Shown here one piece after another: positions 7,445-14,199 of a stretch of 21,178 bases of DNA. Origin of the DNA: Verrucomicrobiota bacterium (GTDB lineage: Bacteria > Verrucomicrobiota > Verrucomicrobiia > Verrucomicrobiales > Verrucomicrobiaceae); contig VFKY01000396.1 of NCBI GenBank assembly GCA_009885275.1, positions 1-21,178 on the forward strand, given 5' to 3'. The notes under the pieces were generated by a model, which did no database searches, was not told where the DNA came from, and worked only from the letters and a program-made list of their open reading frames with translations. The translations under genes were made by a program, and so were the position numbers. The first letter of the stretch is position 1. Each line of letters opens with the position of its first letter.

Positions 7445-8361
7445 GATGCAACCTCCACTTCTTCACGCTTTTCTTCGGAGCGACGGCGGGGGCCGCGACG
7501 ATTCATCATTTGGAGGGAAGTCATGTTGCTGATGTCTTCAGGTAGAATGTCCGGTAGGATGAGTTTTTTGGAAACTACGGCTCGGTTTTTGCCCTTGGCA
7601 TCGAGCAGCAAGTTAATGAGATGATTGCGCAAGGCTTTGAATTCAGGGTTATGGTTCATGGCCTTGCGATCGCGAGGACGATCTAGAGGAACGAGCATGG
7701 TTTCACCGAGTGTGGCCGGGACCGTGGGAAGAAGAGGAATCACCTTATCCGCAAGCAGAATGGCTTCATCAGGATCATTGGTGACCCAAAGAACGGTCTT
7801 ACGCTGACGTAGCCAGATATCACTTATGTCGTCCTGGAGGGTGGCGCGTGTTAGGGCATCGAGCGCACTGAGCGGTTCATCCAGGAGCAGCACTCGTGAG
7901 TCCATTGAGAGAGCTCGTGCCACAGACACCCGTTGCCTCATGCCGCCGGAAAGCTCCTTTGGTAGTTTTGTGGCAGCATGGCTGAGTTTGACCATGGCGA
8001 TGTATTTTTGAATATGCTCCATGCGCTGCTCTTTGGACCAGTCCGGAAAAACACTGTCTACCGCGAGTGCGATGTTTTCTGTTACGGTGAGCCACGGCAG
8101 CAGTGAGTAATTCTGAAACACCAGACTGCGATCCGGTCCTGGGCCGGTAATGGGCTTTCCCTCGAGCAAGACTTCCCCGGAGTCGGGTTTGAGAAGTCCG
8201 GCGAGCATGTTAACCAGAGTGGTTTTACCCGTGCCGGAGTAGCCGATGATGGCGACAAATTCGCCTTCATTCACTTTAAGATTTATGTCGCGCAGGACTT
8301 CGGTACGATCACCTGGCGTGCCGTAGCCTTTATTGACGTTATTGAGTTCCAGGAGGGCCAT
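7441..8361 (-). CDS. nrtC: Nitrate ABC transporter ATPase with altered switch histidine (NrtC-like)
   Basis: The 306-residue ATPase has Walker A GYSGTGKT (40-47), Q-loop VFQN (Q83), signature LSGGM (137-141), Walker B LLLDEP (E162) and D-loop SALD. Where the switch histidine is expected it reads VTNDPDEA, so N195 replaces His. That histidine is generally needed for efficient hydrolysis, so this subunit's own ATP site may be impaired. The motifs [11 protein letters not shown] and [11 protein letters not shown] place it with nitrate/sulfonate importers. A tail of about 60 residues ends in a highly charged stretch ([14 protein letters not shown]). It starts 9 bp after nrtB and overlaps nrtD by 4 bp. 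It most likely pairs with NrtD beneath NrtB. Confidence 0.88.
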   Translation of the reverse strand: MALLELNNVNKGYGTPGDRTEVLRDINLKVNEGEFVAIIGYSGTGKTTLVNMLAGLLKPDSGEVLLEGKPITGPGPDRSLVFQNYSLLPWLTVTENIALAVDSVFPDWSKEQRMEHIQKYIAMVKLSHAATKLPKELSGGMRQRVSVARALSMDSRVLLLDEPLSALDALTRATLQDDISDIWLRQRKTVLWVTNDPDEAILLADKVIPLLPTVPATLGETMLVPLDRPRDRKAMNHNPEFKALRNHLINLLLDAKGKNRAVVSKKLILPDILPEDISNMTSLQMMNRRGPRRRSEEKREEVEVAS

Positions 8362-8370
8362 GATTTTGGA

Positions 8371-9255
8371 TTAAGCGGTTTTGAAACGTCTCTCCACCAT
8401 GCTCATAAGGCGGTCGAGCACGAGTCCGATGATACCGATGGTAAGGATGCAGAGAATGATGCGAGCGTAACTTCCAGCATTGTATTCCTGCCAGAGGAAC
8501 CCGCCGACTCCGGGACGGCCGGTAAGCATTTCGACGGCAACAATGACGAGCCAGGCAATCCCCAAAGAGAGTCTGAAGCCCGTGAACATATAGGGAAGGG
8601 TAGCGGGCACGAGCACCTTCCAGAGCGTCTTGCTTCTGGAGAGTTTTAACACCTTGGCCACATTGAGATAATCCTGAGGCACAGCACGCACTCCGACGGC
8701 GGTGTTCATCACCGTTGGCCACATCGCGCAGATGGCGATGGTGAAAAGCGCGGCGGCGTCAGATGTTCCGAAGAATGTTTTACCGGAACCGTCGACCAGT
8801 TTGACTGAACTGAAGAGAATCAGTCCAAGCGGAAACCATGCGAGTGGCGATACAGGGCGTAGCACTTGTATGATGGGGTCTGCCGCTTTGGTGAACTTCT
8901 TGGAGAGGCCAAGGAAGAAGCCTAAAGGAGTCCCAAGAATGAGTGCGATAAGATATCCCTGAGTAACGAGAATCAACGATAGCTTGGTAAAGGAGAGAAT
9001 CCCTTGATCGAGCTCTCCGCGTTTCGCGAAAGGCTCAACCAAATAGGGCTTGCTCGCCTTCCATGTTTCCACTGGGGTAGGCAGATCTTTACTGATTCCG
9101 GTCTTTACCGTTTTAGTGACGATGTCGCCAAATTCATCCGGTACCTTTTTAGTTTCAGTGTGTCCTGAAATAATTTGCCAGAAGACCAGGACAGCCACGA
9201 CACCGATCAAAGGGAGGATCCAATCGTCAAGTTTGTTACGGGTGAGCCAGTTCAT
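8371..9255 (-). CDS. nrtB: Nitrate ABC transporter permease
   Basis: The 294-residue inner-membrane protein has a first helix at about 13-29 and then a periplasmic stretch of roughly 50 residues (from about 30, ending near LPTPVETW). The remaining helices carry the permease coupling segment VLVPATLPYMFTGFRLSLGIAW, which contacts the ATPase Q-loops. This matches the NrtB/SsuC/TauC permease family, for which a homodimer is usual. It begins 5 bp after the nrtA stop, and nrtC begins 9 bp after its own stop, so transcription and translation are tightly coupled. The assignment to nitrate rather than sulfonate or bicarbonate rests on the neighbouring NrtA and NasS-like proteins; bicarbonate (Cmp) transport is the nearest alternative. 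Confidence 0.88.
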   Translation of the reverse strand: MNWLTRNKLDDWILPLIGVVAVLVFWQIISGHTETKKVPDEFGDIVTKTVKTGISKDLPTPVETWKASKPYLVEPFAKRGELDQGILSFTKLSLILVTQGYLIALILGTPLGFFLGLSKKFTKAADPIIQVLRPVSPLAWFPLGLILFSSVKLVDGSGKTFFGTSDAAALFTIAICAMWPTVMNTAVGVRAVPQDYLNVAKVLKLSRSKTLWKVLVPATLPYMFTGFRLSLGIAWLVIVAVEMLTGRPGVGGFLWQEYNAGSYARIILCILTIGIIGLVLDRLMSMVERRFKTA

Positions 9256-9260
9256 GATAA

Positions 9261-10556
9261 TTATGCTTTGAGGGTCTTGACTTCGAAGCTGGATGCATAG
9301 GCCTCCAGATCGCCTGTGGGATCGAAGGCTTTGCCATCGAAGAACGATTCAGGTTTGTTATCGGCTCCTCCATGGACGTAACCAATTTCCTTCATGGCCT
9401 CCTCATAGATGTCGGAGCGCATGACCTGTTTGGTGACTGCTGCATAATCGGGCGCTCCTTCGGTAAAGCCCCAGCGGCGGAGTTGAGTCAACCACCACAG
9501 ACCGAATTTAGCCTGGGGAAAGTTGCAGTTGCGATCGCTGAAGATCATGTAGTTGGGGTCTTTAAACTTGCGCCCGTCACCCATGATGTATTTGCCCTGG
9601 AGTCGGCCCAGCAAGGTTTCCGGCGGACAGTTGATGTAGGTGGCTGCGCTGACGATGTTCGCCTGCTCCTCGCGGTTTTCCATCTTGTCGAGCCAGACAC
9701 TGGCTTCATGAAGTCCTTTGAGTACCGCTTTGACGGTCTTGGGATTTTTGTCGGCAAACTCTTCGGTGAAGGCAAAAACTTTCTCCGGATGATCTTTCCA
9801 GATGCCCTGGGTGGTGATGGCGGTGAAACCGATTTCTTCAGCGATCGCCCTAGCGTTCCAAGGTTCCCCAACGCAGTAACCGTCCATTTTTCCAACCTTC
9901 ATGTTCGCTACCATTTGTGGCGGAGGAATGGTGATGAGAGAGATATCCGCACCACCACCGGAGGCATCGCCGGGATTGACTCCACCGGCGGCAAGCCAGT
10001 AGCGCAACCACATGGCGTGGGTGCCCGGGGGGAAGGTCATGGCGAAGGTCATGGGTGTGCCGCTGGCCTTGGCCGCATCCGCCATTGCCTTGAGAGGTTT
10101 GGGATCCTCTCCGACCTTGCCTGCCAGCTCTTTCTTAAGTGTGATGGCCTGGCCATTGCGATTTAGCAGGTAGGGCACAATCATGGGTTTCTTGGGAGCG
10201 CCGCCGAGTCCCATGGTGCTGGCGATGGGCATGCCGAGAAGCATGTGAGTGCCTTGGATGTCGCCATTGCTGAGAGAGTCGCGAATGGCTGCCCAGCTCG
10301 CTCCTTTGACGACGGTGGAGTTGATACCGAACTTTTTGAAGAGTCCTTTTTCATGAGCCACCACGATGCTTGAGCAATCGGTGAGGGCGATGATGCCCAT
10401 CTTGATGTCGGTGGTTTCCGGTGTGTCGTCGGCATAAAGGGAACCGACCCAGCCCTTGGGGAGGCCTGCGAACAGGGTTCCGGCACCAATGGCTTTTGTA
10501 GTACGACGAATAATTTCGCGCCTTGTGATGTTTGTGAGTGTGCTAGTAGGTTTCAT
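9261..10556 (-). CDS. nrtA: Nitrate-binding protein of the ABC transporter, Tat-exported
   Basis: The 431-residue protein is an NrtA/CmpA-type solute-binding protein. Its N-terminus has a twin-arginine motif (TRREII, 11-16) followed by AIGAGTLFAGLP, so it should be exported folded by the Tat pathway. Residues W88 (GASWAAIRD), Q136 (NGQAITL), H180 (PPGTHAMWLRYWL) and K259 (HPEKVF) fall in the conserved blocks that form the anion pocket in NrtA, based on family knowledge. It should capture nitrate, possibly nitrite, in the periplasm and hand it to NrtB. It overlaps the NasS-like gene by 4 bp (ATGA) and shares its fold, which suggests an ancient duplication. Bicarbonate-binding CmpA is the main alternative; nitrate is favoured by the neighbouring assimilation genes. 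Confidence 0.88.
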   Translation of the reverse strand: MKPTSTLTNITRREIIRRTTKAIGAGTLFAGLPKGWVGSLYADDTPETTDIKMGIIALTDCSSIVVAHEKGLFKKFGINSTVVKGASWAAIRDSLSNGDIQGTHMLLGMPIASTMGLGGAPKKPMIVPYLLNRNGQAITLKKELAGKVGEDPKPLKAMADAAKASGTPMTFAMTFPPGTHAMWLRYWLAAGGVNPGDASGGGADISLITIPPPQMVANMKVGKMDGYCVGEPWNARAIAEEIGFTAITTQGIWKDHPEKVFAFTEEFADKNPKTVKAVLKGLHEASVWLDKMENREEQANIVSAATYINCPPETLLGRLQGKYIMGDGRKFKDPNYMIFSDRNCNFPQAKFGLWWLTQLRRWGFTEGAPDYAAVTKQVMRSDIYEEAMKEIGYVHGGADNKPESFFDGKAFDPTGDLEAYASSFEVKTLKA

Positions 10557-11662
10557 ATCAGTGCGGGGTTATGGGGGGTATTTTTGATAGAGCGTTTTTT
10601 GACAGTAGGAATGTTCGTGCAGGCATGATGAAAGAGATCAGAACGCCAGCAGGCTGTGACAGCCTTTGAAGCATCGGAGAGTTGTGAAGATTGAATCAAT
10701 CCGTGTTCGATAAACTCTCGAAGCAACCATTGCGCCTTGTCTGAGCTTGGCTCATTGGCGTGACGACGATGGAAGATATGAAAATTTTCAGCGGAATGAG
10801 TGATGCCGCATCCACTGTCAAAGGGAATACTTAGAGAGCGTTGTAAGACGTTACGCTGAACACTGAAGTGTCCACTTTTGTAAAGAATATCTACTACGGT
10901 AGTGCGATTTTTTGATTCATCACAGAAAGCACAGGCTTCATAAAGAGCTCGCATTACCGCTGTCAATTTTTCAGGTTCATCCTCTGCAAAGTCCTCTGTG
11001 GTAAGCAGTACCTTTTCGGGATGTCCGGGCATGATGTCTTCACTGACTGCGGGACACCATCCGAGGCCTTCTGAAACAGCAAGTGAGTTCCACGGTTCAC
11101 CGGCACAATAGCCGTCTATCAACCCTAATTTTAGTGATTCAGCCATCTGCGTAGGTGGTAACACTACAATTCTAACATCTTGATTGGGGTCGATTCCCCC
11201 GCTTTTCAACCAACGACGGAGCAAGAACAGATGGGATGATGATCGCTCGACGATTCCGAAAGTGAGAAGGCGTTGTAAGCTGCTTTTAACGAGCTTATGC
11301 AGTGATGCTGCGTCACGAGCGCCTCTTTTCCATAGATCCTTACTGAGCGTAATGGCGTTGCCTTGAATATTGAAGACGAAGGGGTTGATGGTGTTGCATT
11401 GTCGACCGTCAAAACCAAGCCTTAGTGAAAGGCCAAGCCCGGCGAGAGCATGGGCGGCATCAAGTTGACGGTAGTATATTTTTTCACGAATGGTGGCCCA
11501 TCCAATTTCCCGTGACAGCGCTACTTCAACATGATGTTTTTTAAAGAGGCCCAGGGTATCAGCAACCAGCAGTGGTGCACAATCAGTCAGAGCAATAAAG
11601 CCAATGCGCATAGCTTTGGCGTGACTGGTGACTGATTTTTTTGTAAGGGCATTCTTGGTCAT
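10553..11662 (-). CDS. nasS: NasS-like cytoplasmic nitrate sensor (NrtA-fold protein without signal peptide)
   Basis: From the ATG at 11662 the protein has 369 residues and no export signal. It aligns with the NrtA encoded just downstream across the whole fold: MRIGFIALTDCAPLLVA, IGWATIREK, NAITLSKDL, LPPTQMAESLKLGLIDGYCAGEPWNS and HPEKVLLTTEDFA. The NrtA residue Q136 is Asn here. Absence of a signal peptide plus these motifs is typical of NasS, which binds nitrate in the cytoplasm and elsewhere releases the antiterminator NasT. No nasT lies beside it. The reading frame stays open to 11830, but the extra part runs antisense into lysR and is not credible. The second ATG (11611, 352 residues) is attractive because the predicted sigma-54 start at about 11667 leaves only 5 nt before 11662 but 56 nt before 11611. 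Confidence 0.8.
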   Translation of the reverse strand: MTKNALTKKSVTSHAKAMRIGFIALTDCAPLLVADTLGLFKKHHVEVALSREIGWATIREKIYYRQLDAAHALAGLGLSLRLGFDGRQCNTINPFVFNIQGNAITLSKDLWKRGARDAASLHKLVKSSLQRLLTFGIVERSSSHLFLLRRWLKSGGIDPNQDVRIVVLPPTQMAESLKLGLIDGYCAGEPWNSLAVSEGLGWCPAVSEDIMPGHPEKVLLTTEDFAEDEPEKLTAVMRALYEACAFCDESKNRTTVVDILYKSGHFSVQRNVLQRSLSIPFDSGCGITHSAENFHIFHRRHANEPSSDKAQWLLREFIEHGLIQSSQLSDASKAVTACWRSDLFHHACTNIPTVKKRSIKNTPHNPALI

Positions 11663-11677
11663 TATGCTTAGCGATAC

Positions 11678-11693
11678 CGCAGCGCATGTGCCA
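11678..11693 (-). promoter_or_regulatory. Predicted sigma-54 (-24/-12) promoter of the nasS-nrtABCD-porin unit
   Basis: The minus strand reads TGGCACATGCGCTGCG, with GG (11692-11691) and GC (11680-11679) exactly 10 bp apart. The left element matches TGGCAC fully; the right one is weaker than at narK. The predicted start is about 11667. Its shared register with the narK promoter (palindrome and ATTTCTAGT) supports it. A sigma-70 reading (TTGAAA, 17 bp, TCTAGT) further upstream is an alternative. Confidence 0.6.
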
Positions 11694-11707
11694 TCTGTGT
11701 AAAATAA

Positions 11708-11716
11708 ACTAGAAAT
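11708..11716 (-). promoter_or_regulatory. Conserved ATTTCTAGT block of the nasS promoter
   Basis: The minus strand reads ATTTCTAGT, identical to 5005-5013 in the narK promoter. It is 38 bp centre to centre from the palindrome, as at narK, and is followed by TT and ATTTTA. TCAC precedes it by 5 bp at both promoters. A second binding site for the shared regulator is possible. Confidence 0.45.
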
Positions 11717-11738
11717 AAAGAGTGAAAATATTTCAAAG

Positions 11739-11761
11739 ATGTATGAAATTGATTCATACAT
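11739..11761. promoter_or_regulatory. LysR-type palindromic operator between nasS and lysR
   Basis: A perfect inverted repeat, ATGTATGAA-N5-TTCATACAT, has 9-bp arms and a T-N11-A core. It overlaps the proposed lysR start codon (11760), a position suited to autorepression. It is centred 71 bp upstream of the -12 C of the nasS promoter, so one site could serve both directions. Its 15-bp core recurs upstream of narK with two mismatches. Confidence 0.7.
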
Positions 11762-12704
11762 GGAACAGGCACTACTCGACACAAGGCAACTGCGCGCGTT
11801 TTTACTTCTGGCACAGGAAGGTAGCTTCACTCAAGCGGGACGCGCTTTACACCTGACGCAATCGGCTATCAGTCATGCCATCAGAGTCTTAGAAGAAGAT
11901 CTTGGATGTCAGCTTTTTCACCGTCAGGGCAAGCGAGCTTTGTTGACACATCATGGACGTGAGTTGCTCAGGCATGCCGAGACAATTCAACGGCAGATGA
12001 TTTTGGCGCGCGCAAGTTTAGGGGCCCTTGATCAGAATCCTCGTGGTCATATGCGTATTGGTTGTACGCCAGCAGGGTCACAGTTTATTTTACCTACGGT
12101 CTTAAGAGAGTTTAAAGATTCATTTCCGCACTATGGAATCACCGTGATTCCAGGTGAAACGCCGGAGACACTGGATCAACTGGAGCGTGGAGATTTAGAT
12201 TTGATTGTCTGCCTCAAACCTAAAGAGACTTCACGACTTGAGTGCCATGCTCTATTTGAAGATGAGCTCGTATTCCTTACTAGTCCCATGCATCCGTGGC
12301 TCAAGCATCCGCCGAAACCCAAGGACATGTCACTTGAGACCTATATTATATCAAGCCGTAACAGCTTCACGTTTGGATTGATTAATGAATATTTTCTAAA
12401 ACAGGGAGTACGTCCAAAATCATTTATGGAGTTGGGAAATACGGAGGCGATTAAAGAACTGGTTAAGCTTGGGCTTGGTGTAGCAATGGTCGCGCCTTGG
12501 ACGGCTCAAGTAGAAATTAAATCCAAAGAGTTAGCTGTTTTGCCTTTAATGCGTGGCAAGATTAAACGCCAATGGGTGGTGGCTCACTTGAAACAAAAAC
12601 CTATGACATTGGCTGAACGGACTTTTATGGGGCTATGCAAAGAAGTGGGCATAGCGTTGAACGTTCAAGGATCGTCGATCGTAGCGATACCGAAAAAAAA
12701 GTAA
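11760..12704 (+). CDS. LysR-family transcriptional regulator, probable regulator of the nitrate units
   Basis: From the ATG at 11760 the protein has 314 residues, usual for the family. The N-terminal winged helix-turn-helix spans about 7-65 (LDTRQLRAFLLLAQEGSFTQAG, then LHLTQSAISHAIRVLEEDLGCQLFHR). The effector domain begins near residue 96 (HMRIGCTPAGSQFILPTVLREF) and contains the ERGDLDLIVC segment. An in-frame ATG at 11739 would add seven residues, but those codons are themselves the palindrome, so the later start is preferred. It is transcribed away from nasS. Its divergent position and the matching palindrome upstream of narK suggest that it regulates both nitrate units and itself. LysR proteins normally act with sigma-70, so its role at sigma-54-like promoters is uncertain. 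It converges with the next gene across a 10-bp gap. Confidence 0.9.
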   Translation: MEQALLDTRQLRAFLLLAQEGSFTQAGRALHLTQSAISHAIRVLEEDLGCQLFHRQGKRALLTHHGRELLRHAETIQRQMILARASLGALDQNPRGHMRIGCTPAGSQFILPTVLREFKDSFPHYGITVIPGETPETLDQLERGDLDLIVCLKPKETSRLECHALFEDELVFLTSPMHPWLKHPPKPKDMSLETYIISSRNSFTFGLINEYFLKQGVRPKSFMELGNTEAIKELVKLGLGVAMVAPWTAQVEIKSKELAVLPLMRGKIKRQWVVAHLKQKPMTLAERTFMGLCKEVGIALNVQGSSIVAIPKKK

Positions 12705-12714
12705 GCAATTGATG

Positions 12715-14067
12715 TTAAGGCTTTGCCACGGTGGCATCGCTGCTGGTAACTTTTTTTACGGGAGATTTTTGAGCAGGGGGTACCGTATTGTATTCTTTCC
12801 ACCAAGCATCGAGAGTGCTGGTTTCAAAGATGCGAGCTCGATAACCTGTCATCTGTTCAAAACTGAATGTGGCCTCTTTTACCACATCAAGATTATTGTC
12901 GTCCTTGATAGCTTTTGCCAGCGCGTCACCAACCGCTGTTGATCGGCGCTGCCCAAGTAAATTCGCGGATTTCATGCGCACCTGCCATGGATTCTTATTG
13001 TTTAAAAGTAGAGCGATTAGTTGATCATCTTTTAATTGACTGTCACGCAAGCTTATAAGGTCAGGATAGTAATCAGCGACAGAAATTTGATATTGATCAA
13101 GTCTTGATCCGCTCAGGTAATAGTTTTGAACCCGAAGAATTTCTGAACGTGTGGCATGAATAAGATTGGTCAATCTAGGATCTTCAAGTGAAGCCCATAA
13201 TTTTTCATAGGGTGTTCTTGCGCCTGTTGCAATTGCTTCATCCGCATAGCTTGTAAGACGGTTTCGTTCTTTTAATATGACAAGCTCACTCTGTTGTGAT
13301 GGCAAAATTGCCTCGGGTAAAAGATTAGCAGAATCGGTTGTCTTCGTTATTTTTTCTGGTTGGAGCGCGGGGGTTGAATGATTCTTGGCAGACAAGACTT
13401 CTAATGAAGCAGCGTGCCGCCGACCCTGTTCCTCAGTGTCAGCGATGCGACCTTGAATCGACTGTAAGGCAGATTCAAGTTTTGTAATTTGAGATTGGTT
13501 AGGGGAGTCTGTATTTTGCGAGTTATCGATAGGAGGGAGAGATTGATTTAGGGTTGCTCCGCTCGAAGATTTGAGTGCCACGCGAGAAAACTTCTCCTCA
13601 AAATCATCTGACAAACGGTTATGTATCCATAGCACTCCTGATGCTATTATTAGTAAGTTGGCAGCAAGCAGCAGCAGAAAAAGACGGCCTATTTGCTTAC
13701 TGCGTTTCTCGTTGGGGGTGCGATTGTGGCTCACCATGTAGGTGGTGTCCGTCCGCGGCTGAGGCTTTAGGAGCGATGATTTGTCTTGATCCTCCCCAAG
13801 AATCGCGCGCCGTGGCATAGCCTGCGGTGTTTCAGGTAAATATTCGTTGGAGGCTGAATCAGTGGCGGGCGTGACTGTAGTCTCGGCTTGTGCAAAGTAA
13901 TCGTCAGATTGTTGATCTTGTCCTTGGGATGATATGACGTTAGTTGGCCACAGTGGGATTCTTGTTGTTTCATCAGTGCTCATGTGATTTGGGAGAGGTT
14001 GCTCCGCAATTTCACATGCTGGCTGTTGAGTCTCCTCAGATGACGATGATTGTTCGCTTGTCTCCAT
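12715..14067 (-). CDS. Single-pass membrane protein with disordered N-terminus and HEAT-like C-terminus; function unknown
   Basis: The 450-residue protein is not recognised as a named family. Residues 1-125 are polar, rich in Ser, Thr, Gln and Pro, and probably disordered. One transmembrane helix lies at about 128-149 (LFLLLLAANLLIIASGVLWI). Residues 192-226 look like a short coiled coil (KLESALQSIQGRIADTEEQG). The C-terminal third is helical, with HEAT-like pairs such as NPWQVRMKSANLLGQRRS and TAVGDALAKAIKDDNNLDVVKEATFSFEQMTG at about 358-408, and then a tryptophan-containing end (STLDAWWKEYN). The long polar N-terminus is presumably cytoplasmic and the C-terminal part periplasmic. It is divergent from the exosortase gene; a scaffolding role in envelope assembly is only a guess. 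Confidence 0.75.
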   Translation of the reverse strand: METSEQSSSSEETQQPACEIAEQPLPNHMSTDETTRIPLWPTNVISSQGQDQQSDDYFAQAETTVTPATDSASNEYLPETPQAMPRRAILGEDQDKSSLLKPQPRTDTTYMVSHNRTPNEKRSKQIGRLFLLLLAANLLIIASGVLWIHNRLSDDFEEKFSRVALKSSSGATLNQSLPPIDNSQNTDSPNQSQITKLESALQSIQGRIADTEEQGRRHAASLEVLSAKNHSTPALQPEKITKTTDSANLLPEAILPSQQSELVILKERNRLTSYADEAIATGARTPYEKLWASLEDPRLTNLIHATRSEILRVQNYYLSGSRLDQYQISVADYYPDLISLRDSQLKDDQLIALLLNNKNPWQVRMKSANLLGQRRSTAVGDALAKAIKDDNNLDVVKEATFSFEQMTGYRARIFETSTLDAWWKEYNTVPPAQKSPVKKVTSSDATVAKP

Positions 14068-14126
14068 TTGGGACTTGGGTGATTAGTGGTATTCCTTCTG
14101 ATTGAGTCTTCTGCTTGGTTTCGGGA

Positions 14127-14132
14127 ATTATA
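14127..14132 (-). promoter_or_regulatory. Possible -10 element for the gene at 12715-14067
   Basis: The minus strand carries a perfect TATAAT in the 132-bp gap between the two divergent genes, predicting a start near 14120 and a leader of about 53 nt. No good -35 hexamer sits 16-18 bp upstream, so this is weak evidence. No convincing promoter for the exosortase was found in the same gap. Confidence 0.3.
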
Positions 14133-14199
14133 TGGTTTAGGCTGAGTTTAGCGAGTTGAAAATCATCTGAACTAAAACCGTTTTCATAGTTAATCATTT

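Noticed and set aside
9372..10166. 264-codon open frame on the plus strand opposite nrtA
   Set aside because: It is a mirror frame of a well-supported gene; its translation has no recognisable domain.
11663..11830. Upstream extension of the NasS-like reading frame to 11830
   Set aside because: The extra 56 codons run antisense through the lysR start, cover the palindrome and predicted promoter, and have no similarity to NasS, whose fold begins at MRIGFIALTDC.
12719..12760. GCCAC-G-GTGGC hairpin followed by a T run, as a terminator for lysR
   Set aside because: The hairpin has only 5-bp arms, lies inside the convergent gene, and the T run is about 18 nt away from the stem.
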